DNA of 64,000 nt from Sphingosinicella sp942492965. Lineage in GTDB: Bacteria > Pseudomonadota > Alphaproteobacteria > Sphingomonadales > Sphingomonadaceae. This document shows positions 8,850 through 16,285 of this stretch, piece by piece (the stretch's first letter is position 1; the number at the start of each line of letters is the position of its first letter). The notes below the pieces were generated by a model. It had not been told where the DNA came from and made no database searches. It worked only from the letters and a program-made list of their open reading frames with translations. The translations under genes and the position numbers were made by a program. The stretch is taken from contig OW818656.1 of assembly GCA_942492965.1 (NCBI GenBank), positions 3,100,001-3,164,000 on the forward strand. Direction: 5' to 3'.

Positions 8850-9854
8850 TCAGCGGCGCTTCGCCAGTTTGTCGAGGATGTCGATCAGCGTGCGTTCCGT
8901 GGCGCTGAGATATTTCGTCGCCCGCCGGGTCTGCAGTTTCATGCGCTTTCGCCGATCCGGTTCGGCGGCGAGATTGAGAAGGCCAGGATGGACATAGGCG
9001 GATCGCGCGATCGCCGGCGTGTTGCCGAGCGCGGCGCTGACTGGCTCCAGAATGTCCTTCTGCGGTATGACCTCGTCTCCGCGCGCCGCGATGACGCCGA
9101 GCGCAATGACACTCGCACCCCATGTGCGAAAATGCTTGGCGCTGTAGTCGGCCCTGGTCGCGGCGCGAATGTAGGCGTTGACATCCTGCGAGGTGACCGG
9201 ATGCACGTCGCCGGCGTCATCGAGATAGGCGAACAGGCGTTGGCCCGGCAGATCCTGACACCGGCGGATGGCACTGCAAAGCAGCCGGTCGGATCGGCTG
9301 AAGCTGTGGGTTTTTCCCGATTTTCCCTTGAATCGCAGGGCAATCGTATGGCCGCTGATCGCGACATGCCGGTTCCGTAGTGTCGTTGCGCCATAGCTGC
9401 CATTCGTCCGCGCGTAATCGTCGTTACCGACGCGGACCTCGCCGCCGTCGAGGAGACGGACCACCGCGGCGACAGCCTTGTCGCGGCGGAGACCCCGCTT
9501 ACGGAGATCGCGCTCCATCTGCGCCCGAAGAGCAGGCAGGGCGCGGCCGAATGCGGCGAGCGACGCGAACTTCTCGGCATCACGGTGCGCGCGGTACGCC
9601 GCATGGTAGCGATATTGCTTGCGCCCGCGCGCATCATAGCCGGTGGCTTGCAGGTGGCCATGCGGATCGCGGCAGAACCAGGTGCGCACGTAGGCCGGGG
9701 GCAGCGCCAGGCGGTTCAGCCGGTCGATCTCCTCCCGATCGGTGAGGCGCGTGCCTTCCGCATCGAAATAACCCCAGCCGCGCCCGCAGCGTCTTCGCGT
9801 GTAGCCAGGTTCCGTATCTTCAACATAGCGAAGGCCGTTCTGCATGGGAGGCAC
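8850..9854 (-). CDS. DNA topoisomerase IB
   Basis: 334 residues (GTG 9854; an ATG nine bases later is an alternative start). It matches the short bacterial/poxvirus-type IB enzymes: the N-terminal domain has the RGWGYF-type motif, and the catalytic domain has the Arg/Lys/Arg set in conserved blocks. The nucleophilic Tyr is in SAYVHPG about 50 residues from the end, preceded by the family signature LGNTPAIARSAY. The enzyme nicks and rotates DNA to relax supercoils through a 3'-phosphotyrosine. It is convergent with the stress-type gene and stands alone. Bacterial IB genes are often found near NHEJ genes, as here. Confidence 0.93.
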   Translation of the reverse strand: MPPMQNGLRYVEDTEPGYTRRRCGRGWGYFDAEGTRLTDREEIDRLNRLALPPAYVRTWFCRDPHGHLQATGYDARGRKQYRYHAAYRAHRDAEKFASLAAFGRALPALRAQMERDLRKRGLRRDKAVAAVVRLLDGGEVRVGNDDYARTNGSYGATTLRNRHVAISGHTIALRFKGKSGKTHSFSRSDRLLCSAIRRCQDLPGQRLFAYLDDAGDVHPVTSQDVNAYIRAATRADYSAKHFRTWGASVIALGVIAARGDEVIPQKDILEPVSAALGNTPAIARSAYVHPGLLNLAAEPDRRKRMKLQTRRATKYLSATERTLIDILDKLAKRR

Positions 9855-9895
9855 AACGCATTGCGCGCCGCTCGGCTCCCTTGCCGTTCTCGACT

Positions 9896-10276
9896 TCAGT
9901 CGTAGCTGACGATTTCATATTCGATGCCGTCGGGATCGAAAAAATAGAAGCGGCGGCCGGGCTCGTAGTCGTCGTGATTGAACGGCACCAGGCCGGCGGC
10001 GAACACGCGCTCTTCCGTCGCATCGAGATCGTCGACCTCGACGCCGATGTGGTTGAGCGGGCGGCCCTTCGCGAAATCCTCTTCGGTGTAGGCGGCATTC
10101 GCGCCGGTGTAGAGCGCGATGTAATGCGTGTCCGAACCGACGTGAATCGATCGGCCGCCGTCGCGTGCTGGCCCCTGCCAGCGGATCTTCCAGTCGAACA
10201 GCGCCTGCATCAGGCGGGCGGTCCGCTCGGGGTCCGTGACGGTGACGTTGACGTGCTCAATTCGCGGAAAACTCAT
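9896..10276 (-). CDS. VOC-family (glyoxalase fold) protein, SoxR target
   Basis: 126 residues from ATG 10276, which has GGAG six bases upstream; the longer frame to 10336 would start inside the SoxR promoter. The sequence IEHVNVTVTDPERTARLM..., LNHIGVEVDDLDATEERV and FFDPDGIEYEIVS shows the two beta-alpha-beta-beta-beta units of the vicinal-oxygen-chelate fold, with metal-ligand His/Glu positions typical of glyoxalase, bleomycin-resistance and fosfomycin-resistance relatives. The substrate is unknown. Because its promoter carries a near-perfect SoxR box, it probably detoxifies a redox-cycling compound or an oxidised product. Confidence 0.85.
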   Translation of the reverse strand: MSFPRIEHVNVTVTDPERTARLMQALFDWKIRWQGPARDGGRSIHVGSDTHYIALYTGANAAYTEEDFAKGRPLNHIGVEVDDLDATEERVFAAGLVPFNHDDYEPGRRFYFFDPDGIEYEIVSYD

Positions 10277-10321
10277 GATTTTCTCCATGGTCTGCGCGCC
10301 GGATGGCGCCAGTCCTTGCGA

Positions 10322-10352
10322 GTCGTACAACCTCAAGCTAACTTGAGGTCAA
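10322..10352 (-). promoter_or_regulatory. SoxR-type promoter of the VOC gene
   Basis: Read on the minus strand: -35 TTGACC (10347-10352), a 19-bp spacer, then -10 TACGAC (10322-10327). The over-long 19-bp spacer is the hallmark of promoters activated by MerR-family regulators, which twist the DNA to realign the two elements. Confidence 0.8.
10331..10348. promoter_or_regulatory. SoxR box
   Basis: The 18-bp dyad CCTCAAGCTAACTTGAGG has perfect 7-bp arms and differs from the E. coli soxS operator core (CCTCAAG-N4-CTTGAGG) only in the central four bases. It lies inside the spacer of the VOC promoter and just upstream of soxR, so it can serve both divergent genes. Confidence 0.92.
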
Positions 10353-10376
10353 GCTTGATTTTCGAGGACTAGCAGC

Positions 10377-10838
10377 ATGGCGCAAACGACACTCACCATC
10401 GGCGAACTCGCCCGGCGGACGGGGCTCAGCGTCTCCGCGATCCGCTTCTATGAGGAGCGTGGGCTCGTGAGCCCGATCCGTACCGACGGCAACCAGCGGC
10501 GCTTTCTCCGCTCCGACATCCGGCGGCTTTCGTTCGCGCTGATCGCGCAGCGACTGGGATTGACGCTGACGGAGATAGAGGCGGAACTCGCGACGCTGCC
10601 GGGTGGCCGCGTGCCGACGCAGGCCGACTGGACGCGGATCAGCCGGAGGATGCGAAAAGCGCTCGACGCACGGATCGCCATGCTCGAGCGCACGCGCGAT
10701 CTTCTCGACGGTTGCATCGGCTGTGGGTGCCTCTCGCTGCAACGCTGCGCGCTCTACAATCCCGGCGACCGCGCAGCCCGCGCGGGGGCAGGGCCGCGAT
10801 TCCTGATGGGCGATAACGCCGAGGATTTCGCGGATTGA
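10377..10838 (+). CDS. soxR: Redox-sensing MerR-family activator SoxR
   Basis: 153 residues. The N-terminal winged helix (TIGELARRTGLSVSAIRFYE) is followed by the dimerisation helix and the [2Fe-2S] cluster motif CIGCGCLSLQRC, with cysteines at 113, 116, 118 and 124, which is diagnostic for SoxR. Oxidation of the cluster by superoxide or redox-cycling drugs switches on target promoters. soxR is divergent from the VOC gene and a SoxR box lies between them. No soxS gene is present here, matching non-enteric bacteria where SoxR controls target genes directly. GAGG sits nine bases before the ATG. Confidence 0.96.
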   Translation: MAQTTLTIGELARRTGLSVSAIRFYEERGLVSPIRTDGNQRRFLRSDIRRLSFALIAQRLGLTLTEIEAELATLPGGRVPTQADWTRISRRMRKALDARIAMLERTRDLLDGCIGCGCLSLQRCALYNPGDRAARAGAGPRFLMGDNAEDFAD

Positions 10839-10911
10839 CCCGGACCTTGAACCAAAATCGCCGGGCGGCGTTGAGAGGCTTGCGGCGGGGGCGTGCAGCA
10901 GGAGAGACTCC

Positions 10912-11217
10912 ATGCCCCGTGGTGACAAGAGCAGCTACACCGACAAGCAGAAGCGCAAGGCCGAGCATATCGAAGAGGGCTACGAGGACCGGGGCGTCAG
11001 CCACAAGGAAGCCGAACGGCGTGCCTCGGCGACGGTGAACAAGGAATCGGGCGGCGGCAATAAATCCGGCTCCGGGCGCGGCAAAGCGGAGAGTCATGCC
11101 TCGTCGCGCAAAGGCGGCCGCAAAGTCGGTGCAGCATCCGCCGGACGGAGTGCAGCGGACCGCTCGGCGGCGGCGAAGAAAGGTTGGGAAACCCGGCGCA
11201 AGCGCGGCAACAGCTAG
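10912..11217 (+). CDS. Small basic stress-type protein (plasmid-stabilisation-like)
   Basis: 101 residues, start supported by GGAGAG five bases upstream. It is very hydrophilic and rich in Lys, Arg, Ser, Gly and Ala. The segment PRGDKSSYTDKQKRKAEHIEEGYEDRGVS...EAERRAWATVN-like (here EAERRASATVN) resembles small proteins annotated as plasmid stabilisation or stress proteins in alphaproteobacteria. The C-terminus (RSAADRSAAAKKGWETRRKRGN) resembles KGG-type motifs. It probably binds nucleic acid or is a general-stress protein; function is unproven. It follows soxR by 73 bases on the same strand. Confidence 0.75.
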   Translation: MPRGDKSSYTDKQKRKAEHIEEGYEDRGVSHKEAERRASATVNKESGGGNKSGSGRGKAESHASSRKGGRKVGAASAGRSAADRSAAAKKGWETRRKRGNS

Positions 11218-11247
11218 GGTTCCTGCCTGTCCTCTCAATAATGAAAC

Positions 11248-11263
11248 TTGAATTTAAATTAAA
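11248..11263. promoter_or_regulatory. TetR-type operator, site A
   Basis: TTGAATTTAAATTAAA matches 15 of 16 bases of the palindrome TTGAATTTAAATTCAA found beside the tetR gene (site E). It is strikingly AT-rich in a GC-rich genome and lies directly before the carboxyltransferase gene. Confidence 0.75.
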
Positions 11264-11304
11264 TTGATGTGAGCCCCATCGTCGTCACCTGTGGAGCAAC
11301 GACG

Positions 11305-12861
11305 ATGGGCATGGCTGAAGCGATCGAGGAATTGCGGGCGCGGCGCGCGCGTGCGCTGGCGATGGGCGGGGAGGACAAGGTCCGCCGGCAGCGGGATCGC
11401 GGCAAAGGCACGGCGCGCGAGCGGATCGCCATACTGCTCGATCCCGGCAGCTTCCTCGAATACGGCCAGCTTGCCTCGCACGCGAGCCCGATCGGTTATG
11501 CGCAGACTGTCGACGAGGTGACGCCCGCAGATGGCGTGATCATCGGGACGGGGACGATCGACGGGCGGCCGGTGTGTGTGGCGGCCGAGGATTTTACCGT
11601 GCACGGCGGTACCTATGGGCTTCACCACGGGAAGAAGAAACACCGCATCGCCGACATCGCGCTGCGCGAGCGGATGCCGATCATCTGGTTGCAGGACGGC
11701 GCGGGGGCGCGTGCGCAGGAGATGATCGGGGAGGGGCTGCCCGAGGCCTCGCATCTCATCACGCTTGCGCGGCTTTCCGGCATCGCGCCGCAGGTCGCGA
11801 TCGTGATGGGGCCGAGCGCGGGGGATTCGGCGCTGCTCAGCAGCCTTGCCGAATTCATCATCATGGTAGAGGGCACGGCGATGCTCGCCGCTGCCGGGCC
11901 GCCGGTGGTGAAGTCCGCGACGGGGCAGAGCGTGTCGCCCGAGGAGCTTGGCGGCGCGGGGGTGCATTGCCGGATCTCCGGGGTGGCCGATAATGCGGCG
12001 GCGACCGAAGAGGCGGCGATCGCGCTGGCGCAGCGATTCCTCTCCTACTTTCCGCGAAATGCCTTTGAATATCCGGAGCGGCTGGCCTGCGATGATCCCG
12101 CCGACCGGATGGACGAGCGGCTGGTGAGCCTTATCCCTGAAAACCCGCGGCTGCCCTATGACGTGAAAGACCTGATCCACAGCATCGTCGACCGGGACAG
12201 CTTCTTCGAGATCAAGCCGGACTTCGCGCGCATGATCGTGACCGGGCTTGCGCGCCTCGGCGGCCATTCGGTTGGAATCATCGCGAACCAGCCGATGGTT
12301 TCGGCGGGCGCGATCACTGCGCAGGCGGCGAACAAGGCGCGGCATTTCGTGGACCTGTGCTCGGCCTATCACATCCCGATCATCTTCCTGCAGGACGTGC
12401 CCGGCGTAATGCCGGGCCCAAAGGCGGAGCAGGAGGGGACGCTGCGCGCAGGGCTTGCGCTCAGCTACGCGATCGCATGGTCGGCGGTGCCGCGCATTAC
12501 GGTCGTCATCCGCAAGGCGTTCGGCTTCGGCGCGGTGGCCATGGGCGGCGCAGAGGCGCAGCAGGCGATGATCCTTGCCTGGCCGACGGCGGATTTCGGT
12601 TCGCTGCCGCCCGGCGGATCGGTGCTGGCGGCGCATTCGAAAGAGATCGAGGCCGCGGAAGACCCGCAGGCGCTGATCCGCGACCTGACGGCGAACTATG
12701 CGCGCTGCGCCGGCCCGTTCCACGCGGCGTCGAAGCTGAACATCGACGACGTGATCGACCCGCGCGAAACGCGGCCGCGCCTGATCCGGGTTCTGGACCA
12801 GACGCTGGCCAGGCGAACGGCGCCCGCGCAGCCCGCGATGCGGCACGGGGTCATGCCCTGA
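11305..12861 (+). CDS. Acyl-CoA carboxylase carboxyltransferase (beta) subunit, PccB-like
   Basis: 518 residues from ATG 11305, which has GGAG eight bases upstream; a GTG at 11269 abuts the operator and is less likely. Two crotonase-like carboxyltransferase halves are present: the N-half includes KGTARERI and the acyl-CoA oxyanion region GAGARAQEM, the C-half QDVPGVMPGPKAEQEG and KAFGFGAVAMGG for biotin. It should carboxylate, or decarboxylate, an acyl-CoA such as propionyl-, methylcrotonyl- or another branched CoA. No biotin carboxylase/BCCP (alpha) subunit is in the window, so it must use one encoded elsewhere or act alone. Operator site A suggests TetR control. It overlaps the next, convergent gene by 11 bases. 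Confidence 0.9.
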   Translation: MGMAEAIEELRARRARALAMGGEDKVRRQRDRGKGTARERIAILLDPGSFLEYGQLASHASPIGYAQTVDEVTPADGVIIGTGTIDGRPVCVAAEDFTVHGGTYGLHHGKKKHRIADIALRERMPIIWLQDGAGARAQEMIGEGLPEASHLITLARLSGIAPQVAIVMGPSAGDSALLSSLAEFIIMVEGTAMLAAAGPPVVKSATGQSVSPEELGGAGVHCRISGVADNAAATEEAAIALAQRFLSYFPRNAFEYPERLACDDPADRMDERLVSLIPENPRLPYDVKDLIHSIVDRDSFFEIKPDFARMIVTGLARLGGHSVGIIANQPMVSAGAITAQAANKARHFVDLCSAYHIPIIFLQDVPGVMPGPKAEQEGTLRAGLALSYAIAWSAVPRITVVIRKAFGFGAVAMGGAEAQQAMILAWPTADFGSLPPGGSVLAAHSKEIEAAEDPQALIRDLTANYARCAGPFHAASKLNIDDVIDPRETRPRLIRVLDQTLARRTAPAQPAMRHGVMP

Positions 12862-13864
12862 CGGCTTGCATCTTCTGAATGAACCCGTTGACGCCGTCGC
12901 GCAGCGGATCGGCAACGGGCAGGCCGAGCCGGTCCGCTGTGCGCGCGATCCAGTCGCTGCGATCAGCCTCGTCCATCTTCGAGCTGTTGATGCTGATTCC
13001 GGCGCAGGCGATGGCCGGGTTCGTCAGCCGCCCGAGCTGCGTGTAAAGCGCGATCGCCTCGGCAAGGTCGGGCATCGGAATGTGCGGGTAGCCGTAGATC
13101 GCGGTGCGCGACGGATCGTGACAGAGCACGAACAGGTCGGGCTGCGCGCCGTGCAGGAGGCCGAGCGTCACGCCCGCGAAGGCGGGGTGATAGAGCGAGC
13201 CCTGGCCCTCGATAATGTCCCAGTGATCGGCGGTGTTCGCAGGGCTCAGCCATTCGGCGGCGCCCGCGATGAAGTCTGCGACGACGGCATCAATGGCGAC
13301 GCCGTGTCCGGCGATCATGATGCCGGTCTGCCCCGTCGCCCGGAAATCCGCATTGCCGCCGAGTGCCTGCCACTGCTTCGCAATGGCAAGCGCGGTGTAT
13401 TTCTTGCCGAGCGCGCAGTCCGTGCCCACGGTGAGCAGTCGCTTGCCGGAGCGGGGGAGGCCGGTGCCCGCGCTGAAGCTGACGGTTGGGTGACGGATAT
13501 CGAACAATGTGCGGCCAAGGCGCTGCGCTGTGGCGGCCAGCTCCGGGATGTCTGCAAGCCGCTGGTGGAGCCCGGCGATAATGTCGAGCCCCGCTTCCAG
13601 CGCGGCGATGAGTTCGGGCAGCCAGTGGTCCGGGATGGCGCCGCCGACCGGCGCGATGCCGAGAAGCAGCGCACGCGCGCCACGCGACGCCGCGGCAGCG
13701 GGGGCGAGCCGTTCGAGCCCCAGGGTCACCGTGGCTTCCGGCATGGCATATTCGCCGATCACCGCGTCGGGCGCCCAGTCGCGCAGGCCGAAAGCGGTCT
13801 TGGCATAGGTCTCGCTCCGGGTGTCACCCAGAAAGAGGAGATAGGGTGACGGCAGGTCTACCAT
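12851..13864 (-). CDS. DUF1611 protein, DgcN-like (D-glutamate N-acetyltransferase family)
   Basis: 337 residues, one DUF1611 protein with a Rossmann-like N-half and a P-loop-like C-half (VGTDCALGKKYTAL near residue 175; WDIIEGQGSLYHP near 245). Members of this family include DgcN, reported to N-acetylate D-glutamate before racemisation by DgcA. No DgcA-type epimerase gene is near, so the real substrate may differ. It is divergent from the TonB receptor at 14070, with operator site B between them, and convergent with the carboxyltransferase. Its presence points to D-amino-acid handling in this regulon (inference). Confidence 0.82.
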   Translation of the reverse strand: MVDLPSPYLLFLGDTRSETYAKTAFGLRDWAPDAVIGEYAMPEATVTLGLERLAPAAAASRGARALLLGIAPVGGAIPDHWLPELIAALEAGLDIIAGLHQRLADIPELAATAQRLGRTLFDIRHPTVSFSAGTGLPRSGKRLLTVGTDCALGKKYTALAIAKQWQALGGNADFRATGQTGIMIAGHGVAIDAVVADFIAGAAEWLSPANTADHWDIIEGQGSLYHPAFAGVTLGLLHGAQPDLFVLCHDPSRTAIYGYPHIPMPDLAEAIALYTQLGRLTNPAIACAGISINSSKMDEADRSDWIARTADRLGLPVADPLRDGVNGFIQKMQAVRA

Positions 13865-13939
13865 GGGCTGTCCAGTGTCCTTCAGCGGTTGGCTTGTTGA
13901 TCTTTTGGAAACGATGTTCCTTATTCGACAATAATCAAC

Positions 13940-13955
13940 TTGAATTCAATTTCAA
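13940..13955. promoter_or_regulatory. TetR-type operator, site B
   Basis: TTGAATTCAATTTCAA matches 14 of 16 bases of the perfect copy at site E. It lies in the 205-base divergent region, about 75 bases before the DUF1611 start and 115 before the TonB receptor, so one site could control both. Confidence 0.72.
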
Positions 13956-14069
13956 AATAGAGAATGATCCTGATCGTACCGACGGTGCCAGTTTAGGCGC
14001 ACGGCGGCGCTTGGCGACGGGAACGTGTGGGCCGGAATCGGCGCACTGGGAAAAAGGGGAAATGAGATG

Positions 14070-16214
14070 CATGTTTTGAAGCGCGCGCTTTTGTGTTCGG
14101 CGGTTTGCGTGGGCGGTGCCGGCATGGCCGCGCCGGCTCTGGCACAGTCCGCCGAGCTGGAAGAGATCATCGTCACCGCGCAGAAGCGGGCGGAATCGAT
14201 CCAGGACGTGCCGATTTCGGTTTCCGCGCTGTCGGCGGAAGCGATCCGGGATCAGGGCGTCGGCCGTATCGAGGATTTCGCGACCTCGCTGCCCAGCGTC
14301 TACATCGACATGCGCGAACTGCGCGGAACGTCGATTTCGATTCGCGGCATCGTTTCGGAAACGAACAACCCAGGCGTCGATCAGGGTGTCGGCGTTTACG
14401 TCGACGGCGTCTACATGGGCCGCCCGACGACGATCAACAACAGCCTCTATGACCTTGAGCGCATCGAGGTGCTGCGCGGGCCGCAGGGCACGCTTTACGG
14501 CAAAAACACGATCGCGGGCGCGATCAATTTCATCACGAGGAAGCCGGGCGACGAGCTGCGCGGCGACATCAGCGCGAGCTACGGCAATTATGACGCGATC
14601 CGGGCGAGTGCCTCGGTCAGCGGGCCGGTGGTTCCGGGCAAGTTCTATGTCGGCATTTCGGGCGGCATCGACCGCCGCGACGGACTGGTGAAGAACCTGC
14701 TGACCGGAACCGACCTCGACGACGTCGATTCGCTCTCGGGTCGCCTGACGGCGGTTTACAGCGAGAATGAGGATTTCGAACTCGTCGTGCGCGTCGATGC
14801 CTCACGCGACCGGACGAATTCCGGCTCCATCGACATCACCGACAACGGCGATCTTACCGGAACACCGCTTGCGGACGCGAGTGGCTGGGACCGTCAGGTT
14901 GTGCAGAACAGGGACACGGTCCAGAACCGCGACACGTTCGGCGCATCTGGCGAGATCAACTGGTCGCTAGGCGACGGGAAGCTGACGAGCATCACGGCTT
15001 ACCGTGAGTTTCAGTGGTATAACCTCGCGGACAATGACTACACGGCGCTCGATTTGCTCGCTTCGGGCATCAGCGAGGACCAGAACCAGTTCAGCCAGGA
15101 ACTTCGCTTCGCCTCGCCTGACAGCGGCCCGCTGACGTATGTGTTCGGCGTCTATTATTTCCACCAGCGGCTTGAGACGAATTCGGCTGCTGTGATCGGC
15201 GCGGACCTCGGCATCTATCCCGAAGCCGTGACCGGAAACATTCTCGCGACCATAAAATCCGAAAGCATCGCCGGGTTCGGTCAAGCCGTCTATCGCGTGA
15301 CGGACCAGTTCAGCATTACTGCCGGACTGCGCTATACGTGGGAGAAGAAGGACGTCATTCACAGTCAGGTCGGCGATCCCTTCGGATTGCTGCTTGCGAC
15401 GATGCCGGAGCGCCGCTTCGGCCGATCGGAGGATGATTTCTCTCCGTCGCTCAGCCTCAATTACAAGTGGAACGACAAGGTTCTGACCTACGCGACTGTC
15501 AGCCGCGGGTTCAAATCCGGCGGTTACAACGTGTTTTCGGTGACGCCCACGGACGATGCCGAGTATGAACCCGAATTCGTGACAAGCTATGAGATCGGCC
15601 TGAAATCCGACCTGCTCGACAACACTCTGCGGTTCAACGCATCAGCATATTATCTGCGCTACAAGGACCTGCAGGTGAACCAGCTGGAGCTGGTAGGCGG
15701 CCTGCCGCAGTTCCAGACCTCGAACGCTGCGCGCGCACGCAGCAAGGGTGTCGAGCTCGAACTTACCGCACGGCCCGTGAACGGCTTCGACGTTACGGTG
15801 AACTACAGTTATCTCGATGCGAAGTTCCTCGATTATGCGGGCGCCACGCCGGGCGGCGACGACTTCACCGGTAACACGATGGTGAAGGCTCCGAAGCACA
15901 ACATCAGCGTTGGTGCGCAATACGAGGCGCCGCTCACCGACACGCTCTCGCTGACGCTGCGCGGTGATCTGACGCATCGCAGCCGGATCTTCTTCGGGCC
16001 CGATAACGGCTATTCCCAAGGCGATGTGACGATCGTCAACGGGCGCATCGGTATCGGCAGCGAACAGGGCTGGTCGCTGTTCCTGTGGGGCCGCAACCTG
16101 ACGAACAAGGACTACGCGCTCTACCGCGACGATGGCGTGATTATCGGCGGGCAGGCCGTGCAGTCTCTTTCCACGCCGCGCACGTATGGTGTTGAGGCAC
16201 GCTTCAAGTTCTAG
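14070..16214 (+). CDS. TonB-dependent receptor
   Basis: 714 residues from ATG 14070, preceded by a purine-rich stretch; upstream in-frame codons do not read as a signal peptide. Signal peptide 1-26 (ends PALAQS), TonB box EEIIVTAQKR, plug domain to about 150 (motif VLRGPQGTLYGKNTIAGAIN), then a beta-barrel ending in aromatic YGVEARFKF. It is an outer-membrane importer of the sphingomonad catabolic type rather than a typical siderophore receptor, judged by context. It follows operator site B and ends at a strong terminator. The ligand is probably the substrate of the TetR regulon. Confidence 0.93.
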   Translation, partial: HVLKRALLCSAVCVGGAGMAAPALAQSAELEEIIVTAQKRAESIQDVPISVSALSAEAIRDQGVGRIEDFATSLPSVYIDMRELRGTSISIRGIVSETNNPGVDQGVGVYVDGVYMGRPTTINNSLYDLERIEVLRGPQGTLYGKNTIAGAINFITRKPGDELRGDISASYGNYDAIRASASVSGPVVPGKFYVGISGGIDRRDGLVKNLLTGTDLDDVDSLSGRLTAVYSENEDFELVVRVDASRDRTNSGSIDITDNGDLTGTPLADASGWDRQVVQNRDTVQNRDTFGASGEINWSLGDGKLTSITAYREFQWYNLADNDYTALDLLASGISEDQNQFSQELRFASPDSGPLTYVFGVYYFHQRLETNSAAVIGADLGIYPEAVTGNILATIKSESIAGFGQAVYRVTDQFSITAGLRYTWEKKDVIHSQVGDPFGLLLATMPERRFGRSEDDFSPSLSLNYKWNDKVLTYATVSRGFKSGGYNVFSVTPTDDAEYEPEFVTSYEIGLKSDLLDNTLRFNASAYYLRYKDLQVNQLELVGGLPQFQTSNAARARSKGVELELTARPVNGFDVTVNYSYLDAKFLDYAGATPGGDDFTGNTMVKAPKHNISVGAQYEAPLTDTLSLTLRGDLTHRSRIFFGPDNGYSQGDVTIVNGRIGIGSEQGWSLFLWGRNLTNKDYALYRDDGVIIGGQAVQSLSTPRTYGVEARFKF

Positions 16215-16234
16215 GCGGAAACGTCAGGGCAAAA

Positions 16235-16266
16235 AAGAGGCCGGGGAATTGCTTCCCCGGCCTCTT
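16235..16266. terminator. Strong bidirectional rho-independent terminator
   Basis: A 14-bp perfect stem (AAGAGGCCGGGGAA / TTCCCCGGCCTCTT) with a 4-base loop, flanked by an A-run on the left and a T-run on the right. It sits in the gap between the convergent receptor and serine hydrolase genes and can end both. Confidence 0.93.
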
Positions 16267-16285
16267 CTTTTTCTGTTCGGCCTGA

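Noticed and set aside
11269..11304. GTG 11269 as start of the carboxyltransferase
   Set aside because: It abuts operator site A and lacks a ribosome site, while ATG 11305 has GGAG at a proper distance.
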